Below, one piece after another: positions 1 to 9,364 of a DNA stretch of 19,376 bases (position 1 is the first letter of the stretch; each line of letters opens with the position of its first letter). Below the pieces are notes generated by a model. It was given only the letters and a program-made list of their open reading frames with translations, was not told the origin of the DNA and did not search any database. Source of the stretch: Porticoccaceae bacterium. GTDB taxonomy: Bacteria; Pseudomonadota; Gammaproteobacteria; Pseudomonadales; Porticoccaceae. The stretch lies in assembly GCA_023255165.1 (NCBI GenBank), contig JALRJD010000072.1, positions 1 through 19,376 on the forward strand, read 5' to 3'. The position numbers and the translations under genes are program-made.

Positions 1-249
1 GATATGAATGTGGCGGATGCAACGGCAATGGCAAGAATCCATCACCAGTGGTTGCCTGATCGCATTGATTATGAGCCCGGTATCTCTGTGGATACACTCA
101 GGCTGCTCCGGGATATGGGTCACCAAATATCCGCAAAACCACGAATCCTTGGTGCCACGCAGAGCATTTACAGTGACACAAATAACAACCGGCAGGGTGC
201 ATCTGACAGCCGCCGGCAGGGTGCCGGTGCTGTGGCCGAACCGAGGTAA
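1..249 (+). CDS. ggt: gamma-glutamyltransferase, C-terminal fragment
   Basis: This is the 3' end of a gene that begins before the window; the frame is open from base 1 and stops at TAA 247-249. The peptide carries the C-terminal signature of the gamma-glutamyltransferase small subunit: NVADATAMARIHHQWLPD near the start, GISVDTLRLL in the middle, then a GATQSI strand and a GASDSRRQGAGAV tail. The family is a periplasmic Ntn hydrolase that cleaves the gamma-glutamyl bond of glutathione and transfers or hydrolyses it. The nucleophilic Thr lies upstream and cannot be seen. The in-frame ATG at base 4 is an internal Met, not a start. A dipeptidase lies 2.3 kb downstream, which could take over the Cys-Gly product; that link is inference. 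Recognition is from family motifs only. Confidence 0.85.
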   Translation, partial: DMNVADATAMARIHHQWLPDRIDYEPGISVDTLRLLRDMGHQISAKPRILGATQSIYSDTNNNRQGASDSRRQGAGAVAEPR

Positions 250-300
250 ACCAATGTCCAGATGGACAGAGCTGATGAACTGTTCTTGATCGATTATAAA

Positions 301-316
301 AGCCGCGTTTGCGGCT
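301..316. other. small hairpin in the ggt-MFS gap
   Basis: AGCCGC and GCGGCT form a perfect 6-bp stem around a GTTT loop. On the plus strand no T-run follows. On the minus strand the stem is followed by TTTTATAA, the layout of an intrinsic terminator, but no minus-strand gene feeds it. It may weakly end ggt transcripts or be incidental. The rest of the 250-424 gap shows no gene. A near-palindrome GGTGCTAGCGCC sits at 386-397, and AGAGAG at 414-419 is the only ribosome-binding candidate for the next gene. Confidence 0.35.
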
Positions 317-424
317 AGCGGATTTGCGGATAACAGGTTTAGCTTTTGGTTCTTTAGATGTTACATTGCTCAGGTGATACCCACTGGTGCTAGCGCCAAA
401 TAATAATAAAAACAGAGAGTCACA

Positions 425-1708
425 ATGAACGAACCCGCCCCCTCTTCAAGCGCCTCAGCGCCGGTTTCCAAATCCTATCGTCGCTATGTGCTGGTGGTGT
501 TAACACTGGTATACACGCTTAATTTTATCGACCGTCAGATTCTGGTGATTCTGCAGGAGTCGATCAAACTGGATATGGGGCTCTCCGATTCCCAGCTCGG
601 CCTGTTGACCGGTTTTGCCTTTGCCATTTTTTATGTCAGTGTCGGCATTCCCATTGCGCGCTGGGCTGACATTGGCAATCGCCGCAATATTGTCTCGCTG
701 GCGATCGCGGTCTGGAGTGGCATGACGGCGATCTCCGGGTTGACACAAAATTTCTGGCAGTTGCTGATGGCGCGAATTGGCGTCGGCGTCGGTGAAGCTG
801 GCGGCAGTCCGCCGTCGCACTCGATTATTTCCGACTACTATCCCGCCGAACAGCGCGGCAGCGCGCTGTCGTTTTACTCCACCGGCGTCTATATCGGTAT
901 TTTGTTTGGCTTTTTAATCGGCGGCTGGATCAACAGCGAGTTTGGCTGGCGCACTGCCTTTTTTGTGGTCGGGGTGCCTGGCTTTCTGGTGGCGCTGCTA
1001 GTGCGCTTAACCATCCGCGAGCCGGTTCGCGGCGGTCTCGATGGCCGCGCTCTGGAAACGCCGGCGACCATGGGTGAGACGCTGCGCAAATTAAGAGGCT
1101 ATTCTTCGTTTCGTCTGTTTGCCATTGCCGGTGGCCTCAATGCCTTTAGCAGTTATGGCATCGGCAACTTTATGCCCTCGTTCCTGATTCGCTCTCACGG
1201 CTTTAGCAGCATGGAAGTGGGCACCAGTCTGGCATTGATTACCGGTATTGGTGGCGCACTGGGAACCTACCTCGGCGGTGTGCTCGCCGATCGCTTTGGT
1301 GCCCGGGACAAACGCTGGTATCTGTGGATTGCGGCGATCACCGGCGGCTGCAGTGTGCCGCTGATGTTTTCCGCGGTATTTGTCGGCGATCCGCGCCTGG
1401 CTCTCGGCTGCCTGTTTTTTGCCACTATGCTCGGCGCCTTTTATCTTGGCCCGACCATTGCCATTTCGCATACATTGGTCAGTCCCAGCATGCGCGCCAT
1501 GGCGTCGGCGATTCTGTTTTTTATTCTCAACTTTATCGGTCTCGGCATGGGCCCGCTGGTGGTGGGAATGATCAGTGACTTTCTCGCCCCGACCTATGGC
1601 GCCGAGTCGCTGCGTTATTCACTGGGAATTGTCTCGTTTATTAATTTGCTCTCGGCGACTTTCTTTATTCTCGCCGCGCGCCGGCTGTTGGCTGATCTTA
1701 AGCAATGA
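425..1708 (+). CDS. Spinster-type MFS transporter
   Basis: This is a 427-residue, roughly 12-helix inner-membrane protein of the major facilitator superfamily. Helix 1 contains YTLNFIDRQILVILQESIK, a pattern typical of the bacterial Spinster-like MFS group. The helix 2-3 loop reads PIARWADIGNRRN, the MFS motif A position, and the helix 4 region has GVGEAGGSPPSHSIISDYYP, which matches the group closely. A second motif-A-like loop, GVLADRFGARDKRW, follows the central loop. Transport is presumably secondary and proton- or sodium-coupled; the substrate cannot be read from sequence. The ATG follows AGAGAG by about five bases. The stop overlaps the next start as ATGA (1705-1708), so the Bax-like gene is probably translationally coupled. 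Confidence 0.9.
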   Translation: MNEPAPSSSASAPVSKSYRRYVLVVLTLVYTLNFIDRQILVILQESIKLDMGLSDSQLGLLTGFAFAIFYVSVGIPIARWADIGNRRNIVSLAIAVWSGMTAISGLTQNFWQLLMARIGVGVGEAGGSPPSHSIISDYYPAEQRGSALSFYSTGVYIGILFGFLIGGWINSEFGWRTAFFVVGVPGFLVALLVRLTIREPVRGGLDGRALETPATMGETLRKLRGYSSFRLFAIAGGLNAFSSYGIGNFMPSFLIRSHGFSSMEVGTSLALITGIGGALGTYLGGVLADRFGARDKRWYLWIAAITGGCSVPLMFSAVFVGDPRLALGCLFFATMLGAFYLGPTIAISHTLVSPSMRAMASAILFFILNFIGLGMGPLVVGMISDFLAPTYGAESLRYSLGIVSFINLLSATFFILAARRLLADLKQ

Positions 1709-2451
1709 TCTTTTTTTCCCGCTCAGGCCAGATTTTTGCCGCTCTGCTGGTGACACTGGCGATTGTTGTCAGCACCCAGGCGCAGAGAGAAGCGCTGCCG
1801 GAATTCAACGATTACAGTGATGTAAAAGAAAAGAAAAACGCCTTTTTTGATTACCTGTTGCCGCTGGTTCTGGCAGGCAATCAGTCGATTATCGAACAGC
1901 GCGAGCAACTCCAGGCGCTGGCCGACAATGCGGATAATTTATCGTTTTTTCAGCAGCGAAAATTAACCCAGCTGGCCGAACGCTACGGGCTGAAAAATGA
2001 CGATCTCGATAACAGTGAAATCATTGAAAAATTATTTATTCGCGTCGCACCAATTCCCCCCTCGCTGGTACTTGCACAGGCAGCGATCGAATCGGCCTGG
2101 GGTACTTCGCGTTTTGCCCGCGAAGGCAATAATCTGTTTGGTCAGTGGTGCTACAAAAAAGGTTGCGGCATGGTACCGCTGCAGCGCAATGCGGGAACCA
2201 AACACGAGGTCGCGCGCTTTGATAACACCGCTGAGGCGATCGAGGCCTATCTGCGCAACCTCAACACTCACAGCGCATACAAAGCGCTGCGCATGCGTCG
2301 AGCCGAACTGACTGAATCCGACACCGGGACTCTCAGCGGCCATCAGCTGGCCGAGACACTGTTGTATTATTCCGAGCTGCGTGAAGTCTATGTCGAAGAA
2401 GTGCAGGCGGTGATTCGCATCAACCAACTGCATCAATATGATCAGTTGTGA
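1705..2451 (+). CDS. bax: Bax-like exported glucosaminidase
   Basis: This 248-residue protein has an N-terminal signal segment (about residues 4-26, a hydrophobic run ending STQA). Its C-terminal domain is of the mannosyl-glycoprotein endo-beta-N-acetylglucosaminidase (LytG/Bax) type. The core begins IPPSLVLAQAAIESAWG; Glu129 in IESAWG is the expected catalytic acid. Characteristic Bax segments follow: RFAREGNNLFGQW, a CYKKGCG pair of cysteines, HEVARF, NLNTHSAYKALR and a final YVEEVQAVIRINQL. Members are predicted to cut the glycan backbone of murein in the periplasm. It begins inside the stop codon of the upstream transporter (ATGA), so both are probably made together. The length is slightly under that of E. 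coli Bax, and no key residue looks lost. Confidence 0.88.
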   Translation: MIFFSRSGQIFAALLVTLAIVVSTQAQREALPEFNDYSDVKEKKNAFFDYLLPLVLAGNQSIIEQREQLQALADNADNLSFFQQRKLTQLAERYGLKNDDLDNSEIIEKLFIRVAPIPPSLVLAQAAIESAWGTSRFAREGNNLFGQWCYKKGCGMVPLQRNAGTKHEVARFDNTAEAIEAYLRNLNTHSAYKALRMRRAELTESDTGTLSGHQLAETLLYYSELREVYVEEVQAVIRINQLHQYDQL

Positions 2452-2503
2452 GCGGGATTAAAAGGTCGTGAATCATTAATTTGAAAAGAGGTAGGATTAA
2501 AAA

Positions 2504-3679
2504 ATGAAAAAATCGTATCTTGCGGTGTCGCCTATTGGTCTGGTTTTTGTTGGGCTGGTTTTAATACTGTTTTTTGTTGTCGCGCCGCCAATGTTGGACG
2601 ATGACCAAAACCCCGTTGATGCGCATCAGCCTTACCAGATTTCGCCCGAGGCTGCAGCGCTGCACAGCAGTCTGATTGTCGGCGACTGGCATGCGGACAG
2701 CTTGCTGTGGATGCGCGATCTGAGTCAGCAATATGATTATGGGCATCTGGATTTTCCGCGTATGCAGAAAGGCAATATGGCGCTGCAGATGTTTACCACG
2801 GTGACCAAATCGCCCAGCGGCCAAAACTACGACAGCAATGAGAGTGATGCGCGAGACAATATTACCGCCCTGGCGTTGATGCAGCGCTGGCCTCTGGCGA
2901 CTTTAAACAGCCTTGCCGAGCGCGCGCTGTTTCAGGCCGATAAACTTCATCAACTGGCCGAGAATCATCCGGATGATCTAATGCTGATCACTTCGCGAGC
3001 GCAGTTGGCGGAATTTCTGCAGCGCCGGCAGAGCAACCCGAAGCTGATTGGTGGGCTGCTCGGCACCGAGGGTTCCCATGCCCTGGACGGCAAGCTCGAC
3101 ACTATTCAGCGTCTTTACGATCACGGCTTTCGCATGATGAGCCTGCAGCACTTTTTTGATAACAAACTCGGTGGCTCGCTGCACGGCACCAGTGGTGCTG
3201 GCCTCACCCCGTTTGGTCGCGACGCGGTGGCAAAGATGCTTGAGCTGGGTATTATGATTGATGTCTCTCACTCATCGGAAGCGGTGGTGGCCGACACTCT
3301 GGCAATCAGTGACAGACCTCTGCTGGTCAGCCACACCGGTTTTCAGGGTCACTGCCAGTCACCGCGTAATATCAGCGACGACTTGATGCAGCAGATAGCC
3401 GCGGGCGGCGGATTGATTGCAGTGGGTTATTGGGATGGCGCCATTTGCGGAAATAGCCCGGCCACGGTGGCCGAGGCAATTGTTTACGGCATCGGTCTGG
3501 TCGGTGAAGACCATGTGTCGCTGGGGTCGGATTTTGATGGCACTGTAACCACGTCGTTTGATGGCAGCGAGATGGCGGTGATCACCCAGGAACTGCTTGA
3601 AGCCAACCTCAGTGAAGAGCAGGTCCGCAAGGTGATGGGTGGCAATATGCTTCAATTCTTACAGACCTGGTTGCCCTAG
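2504..3679 (+). CDS. membrane dipeptidase (peptidase M19)
   Basis: This is a 391-residue zinc dipeptidase of the renal dipeptidase family with an N-terminal membrane anchor (hydrophobic residues 9-28), so the catalytic domain should lie in the periplasm. The family's metal ligands are all visible: His63 and Asp65 in DWHADS, bridging Glu189 in GLLGTEGSHAL, His256 in MIDVSHSS and His277 in LVSHTGF. Asp343 in SLGSDFDGTV matches the catalytic Asp. Family members hydrolyse dipeptides, including D-residue and Cys-Gly substrates. AGAGG and AGGA lie just before the ATG. The 52-bp gap after the Bax-like gene holds no visible terminator, so co-transcription is plausible. It ends 24 bp from the convergent acetoacetyl-CoA synthetase gene. 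Confidence 0.93.
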   Translation: MKKSYLAVSPIGLVFVGLVLILFFVVAPPMLDDDQNPVDAHQPYQISPEAAALHSSLIVGDWHADSLLWMRDLSQQYDYGHLDFPRMQKGNMALQMFTTVTKSPSGQNYDSNESDARDNITALALMQRWPLATLNSLAERALFQADKLHQLAENHPDDLMLITSRAQLAEFLQRRQSNPKLIGGLLGTEGSHALDGKLDTIQRLYDHGFRMMSLQHFFDNKLGGSLHGTSGAGLTPFGRDAVAKMLELGIMIDVSHSSEAVVADTLAISDRPLLVSHTGFQGHCQSPRNISDDLMQQIAAGGGLIAVGYWDGAICGNSPATVAEAIVYGIGLVGEDHVSLGSDFDGTVTTSFDGSEMAVITQELLEANLSEEQVRKVMGGNMLQFLQTWLP

Positions 3680-3702
3680 CGGCTCTCAGTTAGCGTTGGC
3701 TG

Positions 3703-5742
<2,040 letters not shown>

Positions 5743-5802
5743 ATTCCTGGCATCCTTGCGATCGACAAATTGAATCCGCAGATTGCCAGAGCTCTGCGGC
5801 TA

Positions 5803-5827
5803 AAACAAGGCCCCGCCAAAGCGGGGC
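5803..5827 (-). terminator. rho-independent terminator after the beta-helix cytochrome gene
   Basis: GCCCCGC (5810-5816) and GCGGGGC (5821-5827) make a perfect 7-bp GC-rich stem with a four-base loop. Read on the minus strand it is followed by CTTGTTTTA, a U-rich run. It starts about seven bases past the stop of the 5834-7351 gene, so it should end the cytochrome operon and separate it from acetoacetyl-CoA synthetase. Confidence 0.85.
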
Positions 5828-5833
5828 GCAGAT

Positions 5834-7351
5834 TTAATTTTTCACCGTCAACATATAGCGCGCCACGGCCAGTTGGGTCTCTGCGTCGAGATAGTTCTGG
5901 GCCGGCATTTCAGGGTAGTCGGCGCGAATTTTAAACGGCGCATTGATATAGCTGACAATTCCCTCCGGGTTGCCCGCATAGCGCGCCTGAATCTCTTCCA
6001 CCGCCGGGCCAATCAGTCGGCCGGCATAGGCATGACAGCCGGTGCAGACACCCAGATAAGCGATTTCACCACGTTCGGAGGGCTCGATTACCCGCGGCTT
6101 GGCGCCGCCCGCCAACAGATAGCTGTGGATATTATCGGTGTTGGTAAAGTCGCAGTCGGCAAAGTCGCCAATGCCAACGTGGTGATAGCGGTGACGGTTG
6201 ATAATGCAGCTGCCTTCGGTTGGGCCGATCTGAAAGATATCGATATCGCCGGTATGCAGCTCTGTTAGCGCAAAGGCTCTGACTTCATCGATGGTGTCAT
6301 AGCCATTGTTTTGCATTACGTTATCGAGAATCATCACCCGGTCCGGGTTGGGGTCGGCGTCCGGATCCAGCGTTAAACCCGAGGCATTGGCATGGTCGTT
6401 GATCAGGATGCCGGCGACTTTGTTATTAACAATAATATTGCCCTCGATAATCACATCGTCCGCGGCCATCACCAGAATACCGGTGCCCGCCGGAATGCCC
6501 GACACGGTTGAGCCGGGCGCACCGAAATTGGGGGTGTTGTTGTCGAGAATAAAGTTGTTGCGAATAATCACATCGTAAGTGGTCTTGATCGGCAGGCCGG
6601 GGGTGATAAAGGCCAGAATGCCGCCAGTATTGTGGTGGGTGTAATTGTTTTCGACGATGGCGTGGCGGCTGTTTTCAATTTCAATGCCGGCAACACTGTC
6701 AAACACCTCGTTGTGGGCGACATGGATATTGTCACTCATGCCGACATAGATCGCCGCGTCGGCAATCCCGGAAACCACATTGTGCTCAATCAGACCGTTG
6801 CTGCCGAGCTGCGGAAAGATGCCGTAGATGCCGGTATCAATCACCAGATTATTGCGAATCTCAAAGTTGTTGCCGGCCTGGCTCATAATGCCATTGCCTT
6901 TGTAGCGGGTAATTTTAAAGTTCTCGATCAGGATATTATTGCCCGAGTAGAGAATCGCATCATTGAGTTTGCCAAGGCCATCCAGCGTCGCCCGCTCACC
7001 GGCCTGTATCACCCCGACCAGATGGATATCGTCTTTGTCGATATAGACAGTCTCGGTGTAAATGCCTGGCATCACCCGAATGGTATCGCCGGGCTTGGCC
7101 ACTTCCACCGCGGCCTGGATTGAGTCGCCGGGATTAACGATCAGGGTTTGGCCGATTGCATCGGCGCTGCGCGGTGGCAGTGCGCCATGCACCAGCTCAT
7201 TACCATCCGCCTGAAAGCCGCCGCTGTAACTGGCGCCACCCACGCTGCTGGTGATCTGCGCTGGATTGTCGAGGTTATGACCCAGCTGCCAGCCGCCGAT
7301 AAAGGCCGCCAGCGCAATCACGATGGCTAATGTCTTTGCTCTGTTTATCAT
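5834..7351 (-). CDS. parallel beta-helix protein with C-terminal cytochrome c domain
   Basis: This is a 505-residue exported two-domain protein. Residues 7-20 form a signal or anchor helix. A right-handed parallel beta-helix (NosD/CASH-like, PbH1 repeats) begins near 75 with PGDSIQAAVEVAKPGDTIRV and runs to about 350, with repeated rungs such as NNILIENFKI and NNFEIRNNLVI. A linker (about 380-400) has two cysteines and an HRYHH cluster. The last ~75 residues are a class I cytochrome c: heme motif CTGCH (436-440) and a likely distal Met482 in YPEMPAQ. The start overlaps the stop of the di-heme peroxidase gene by four bases (ATGA), so the two are translationally coupled. The beta-helix ligand is unknown; an electron-transfer or polymer-binding role with the peroxidase is inference. 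Confidence 0.88.
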   Translation of the reverse strand: MINRAKTLAIVIALAAFIGGWQLGHNLDNPAQITSSVGGASYSGGFQADGNELVHGALPPRSADAIGQTLIVNPGDSIQAAVEVAKPGDTIRVMPGIYTETVYIDKDDIHLVGVIQAGERATLDGLGKLNDAILYSGNNILIENFKITRYKGNGIMSQAGNNFEIRNNLVIDTGIYGIFPQLGSNGLIEHNVVSGIADAAIYVGMSDNIHVAHNEVFDSVAGIEIENSRHAIVENNYTHHNTGGILAFITPGLPIKTTYDVIIRNNFILDNNTPNFGAPGSTVSGIPAGTGILVMAADDVIIEGNIIVNNKVAGILINDHANASGLTLDPDADPNPDRVMILDNVMQNNGYDTIDEVRAFALTELHTGDIDIFQIGPTEGSCIINRHRYHHVGIGDFADCDFTNTDNIHSYLLAGGAKPRVIEPSERGEIAYLGVCTGCHAYAGRLIGPAVEEIQARYAGNPEGIVSYINAPFKIRADYPEMPAQNYLDAETQLAVARYMLTVKN

Positions 7352-8649
7352 GATTCTCGCCTGCTATTTTTGTTAGTTTTTAAGTTGAGAGTTTTGAGGT
7401 TGAGAGTTTTGGGGTTGAGAGTTTTTAGCCCCGACGGCACCGCCCGGGGAATATCGGGGCGCAAACTGCTGTCGCTCAGGGTGCGCATAAAGTCCACCAG
7501 ACGGTCGAGTTCGCTGCTGGTTAGATCGGGTTCAGAGATATGCCAGTGCAACAGCAGCTGTTCATCTTCGGGCACCGCATGGCCGCGCCCGCCATTATAA
7601 AACTCAGCGACCTCACGGAGTGTGGCAAAGCGCCCCGAGTGCATATAGGGCGCGGTTTCGGCAATATTGCGCAGGCTCGGCACCTTGAATCCGCCGCGCA
7701 GTTTTGCCGAGGCAAAGGTTTTCTCCGCGCCAATATCCCGCGTCATGTCCTGCGGTTCCGGGGTGCCGATCACGGCGATCTGCTGATTGGTAAACAGCGG
7801 CGGCATATGGCACTGGGAGCAGCGCGCGACAAACGAACGGAAAATATTCAGCCCCTCAATTTCTTGCTGGTTGAGCGCGTCGGCATTGCCATGGGCGTAC
7901 TGGTCATAACGGCTGTTCAGTGAAATTAGCGAGCTCTGAAAAGCGGCCAGGGCAATGGCAAGATTGTCCAGGCTGAGGCCACCGGTTTCGGAAAAGGCTT
8001 GCTCGAACAGGGTTGGATAGGCGTCCACGGCTTTGAGGCTGGTGATTAACTGCTGCGGGTTATTACCCATCTCGATAGGCGAGAACAGCGGGCTGAGGGC
8101 TTGCTCTTCAAGGCTGTGGGCGCGGGCATCCCAGAAAAAGTCTTTCAGAAAAGCGCTGTTCCAGAGACTGGGGGCGGAGCGCTGGTTGCGTTGGCCATGG
8201 ATGCCGACACTGCGCCCGAGGCCGTCGCCAAAACCTTTGTCCGGGTCGTGACAGCTGGCGCAGGAAATACTGTTGTCGGCCGACAGCAATGGATCAAAAA
8301 ACAACAGCCGCCCGAGGTCGATTTGCTGTGGTGTAAAACCATCGCGATGAGTGGGCAGTGCGGTTTTTAATCCGCCAACACCGTGGTCGCCAAGCGAGTT
8401 GTAGAGCTGATAGAGATTACGCAGCAGGCAGCGATTGTCCTCACTGAGGGAAAAACTTGGCGGACATTGATCAGCAAGCCTGAATATTGGCGCTTCAGTC
8501 GGGTCAACAGTCGCCTCGGTGCTGGTTGCCATGCCGCAGAACACCAAGCCGCCAATGGCCACTAAATGGCAAACGAGTTTGCGCAGCCAGCCGCGAGAAA
8601 AAGTGTCGCGATGGGTTGTCGACAGGGTTGCAAGTGTTGATGCTGCCAT
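7348..8649 (-). CDS. di-heme cytochrome c peroxidase / MauG-family protein
   Basis: This 433-residue periplasmic protein belongs to the bacterial cytochrome c peroxidase/MauG superfamily. An N-terminal export signal (hydrophobic 25-40) precedes two heme-binding motifs, CASCH (130-134) and CSQCH (277-281). Family landmarks include LGRLLFFDPLLS before the first heme and FKVPSLRNIAETAPYMHSGR (321-340), whose Met336 is a candidate distal ligand of the second heme. Peroxidases of this family reduce H2O2 with electrons from a small cytochrome; MauG relatives oxidise protein side chains, and sequence alone does not separate the two. The C-terminal tail after about 405 is non-conserved and encoded by a 15-bp tandem repeat. 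No clear Shine-Dalgarno precedes the ATG. The gene is first in the operon with the beta-helix cytochrome. Confidence 0.88.
   Translation of the reverse strand: MAASTLATLSTTHRDTFSRGWLRKLVCHLVAIGGLVFCGMATSTEATVDPTEAPIFRLADQCPPSFSLSEDNRCLLRNLYQLYNSLGDHGVGGLKTALPTHRDGFTPQQIDLGRLLFFDPLLSADNSISCASCHDPDKGFGDGLGRSVGIHGQRNQRSAPSLWNSAFLKDFFWDARAHSLEEQALSPLFSPIEMGNNPQQLITSLKAVDAYPTLFEQAFSETGGLSLDNLAIALAAFQSSLISLNSRYDQYAHGNADALNQQEIEGLNIFRSFVARCSQCHMPPLFTNQQIAVIGTPEPQDMTRDIGAEKTFASAKLRGGFKVPSLRNIAETAPYMHSGRFATLREVAEFYNGGRGHAVPEDEQLLLHWHISEPDLTSSELDRLVDFMRTLSDSSLRPDIPRAVPSGLKTLNPKTLNLKTLNLKTNKNSRRES
7384..7428 (-). repeat. 15-bp in-frame tandem repeat, three copies
   Basis: On the plus strand, three consecutive 15-mers begin GTTGAGAGTTTT at 7384, 7399 and 7414 and differ only in their last three bases; degenerate remnants continue on the low side (7372-7383). 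In the peroxidase frame each unit encodes a five-residue KTLN[LP] block, so copy-number change would lengthen or shorten the C-terminus without a frameshift. It lies just before the overlap with the beta-helix gene. Confidence 0.9.
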
Positions 8650-8720
8650 ATGTTTGGCTTTAAGTTTGGCTTTTTTTATTACTCTTATCTCTTTAAATGG
8701 ATAAGATGTGTTTTGACATT

Positions 8721-8751
8721 ATTATGCCATAGCCCAGGTTTGAAAAGGCAA
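8721..8751 (-). promoter_or_regulatory. candidate extended -10 promoter for the peroxidase operon
   Basis: On the minus strand, TGGCATAAT (8721-8729) is an extended -10 with five of six matches to TATAAT. A weak -35, TTGCCT, lies at 8746-8751 with a long 19-bp spacer. It is about 70 bp from the peroxidase start. On the plus strand a perfect TTGACA lies at 8713-8718 but has no fitting -10 at normal spacing, so the DUF4399 promoter is unresolved. Confidence 0.4.
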
Positions 8752-8767
8752 TCCCGGGCTTGGGCAT
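8724..8767. promoter_or_regulatory. imperfect inverted repeat in the divergent control region
   Basis: ATGCCATAGCCC (8724-8735) and GGGCTTGGGCAT (8756-8767) pair at 10 of 12 positions around a 20-bp centre. The repeat lies between two divergent genes and covers the candidate peroxidase promoter, so it could be an operator shared by both. A 5' UTR hairpin of the DUF4399 transcript is the alternative. Confidence 0.45.
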
Positions 8768-8805
8768 TCACTCAGAATTCACACTCTCGATTGGAGTTTT
8801 AGATT

Positions 8806-9285
8806 ATGTTTCAAGGTCGCCGTCACCATCACCACAGAAGTTTTTTAAAGGCCACAGCATCAGCAGTGCTGCTGTTATGTTCATTGCACAGCGTTGCAGA
8901 CGGCCATGCACATCACTCGATGCCGCAATCACCTGCCCCGGAAAATGCCCGTGTTTATTTTATTGAGCCCGCTAATGGCGCGGTGATCAGTGGCGGTGAA
9001 GTCAAAGTGGTATTTGGCCTTAGCGGCATGGAGGTGGCACCAGCGGGAACCGACAAGGCTAATTCCGGCCATCACCACCTGTTGATTGATCTCGACCAGA
9101 TGCCCGATATGACCATGCCGCTGCCGGCAACTGATCAGGTGCGCCATTTTGGCAAGGGCCAGACCGAGACCACCGTGCAGTTGGCGCCGGGCCGTCACCG
9201 TCTGCAGTTGCTGCTTGGCAACTATGCGCATATTCCCCACAACCCACCGGTGTTGTCAGAGGTTATTGAGATAACCGTAAAGTAG
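8806..9285 (+). CDS. secreted DUF4399-type His/Met-rich protein
   Basis: This 159-residue protein has a signal peptide (about 11-31, cleavage likely near SVA) and one domain resembling DUF4399. Recognisable segments are VYFIEPANGAVISGGEVKVVFGLSGMEVAPAG, the central GHHHLLID, VRHFGKGQTETTVQLAPGRHRLQLLLGNYAHIPHNPPV and a final strand EVIEITVK. The domain's function is not established. Possible metal ligands are frequent: HAHHSM right after the predicted cleavage site, the HHH run at about 86-88, MPDMTMP, and HIPH. An HHHH run also lies before the signal helix and would be removed. GGAG sits about ten bases before the ATG. The gene diverges from the heme peroxidase operon, suggesting a shared periplasmic metal or redox task (inference). 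Confidence 0.78.
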   Translation: MFQGRRHHHHRSFLKATASAVLLLCSLHSVADGHAHHSMPQSPAPENARVYFIEPANGAVISGGEVKVVFGLSGMEVAPAGTDKANSGHHHLLIDLDQMPDMTMPLPATDQVRHFGKGQTETTVQLAPGRHRLQLLLGNYAHIPHNPPVLSEVIEITVK

Positions 9286-9342
9286 CGGTTAAGCGGAACA
9301 GTTAAACTAACCAGAGCAACGGGCAGCGAAACGGAAAACTGC

Positions 9343-9364
9343 GGGGCGTGGATAGCCCCATTTT
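9343..9364. terminator. terminator between convergent genes
   Basis: GGGGC (9343-9347) and GCCCC (9355-9359) form a 5-bp stem followed by ATTTT on the plus strand, which suits termination of the DUF4399 gene. On the minus strand the hairpin is followed by GCAGTTTT, so it may also serve the convergent thioesterase gene, whose stop codon overlaps its edge. Confidence 0.5.

Noticed and set aside
6632..7123. A 163-codon plus-strand frame opposite the beta-helix gene
   Set aside because: The opposite strand carries clear beta-helix repeats; the valine/isoleucine/aspartate-rich reading is their mirror and shows no independent start signal.
8817..8835. HHHH run near the start of the DUF4399 protein as an engineered tag or functional metal site
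   Set aside because: It precedes the predicted signal helix and would be removed on export; a natural histidine run in the charged n-region is the simpler reading.
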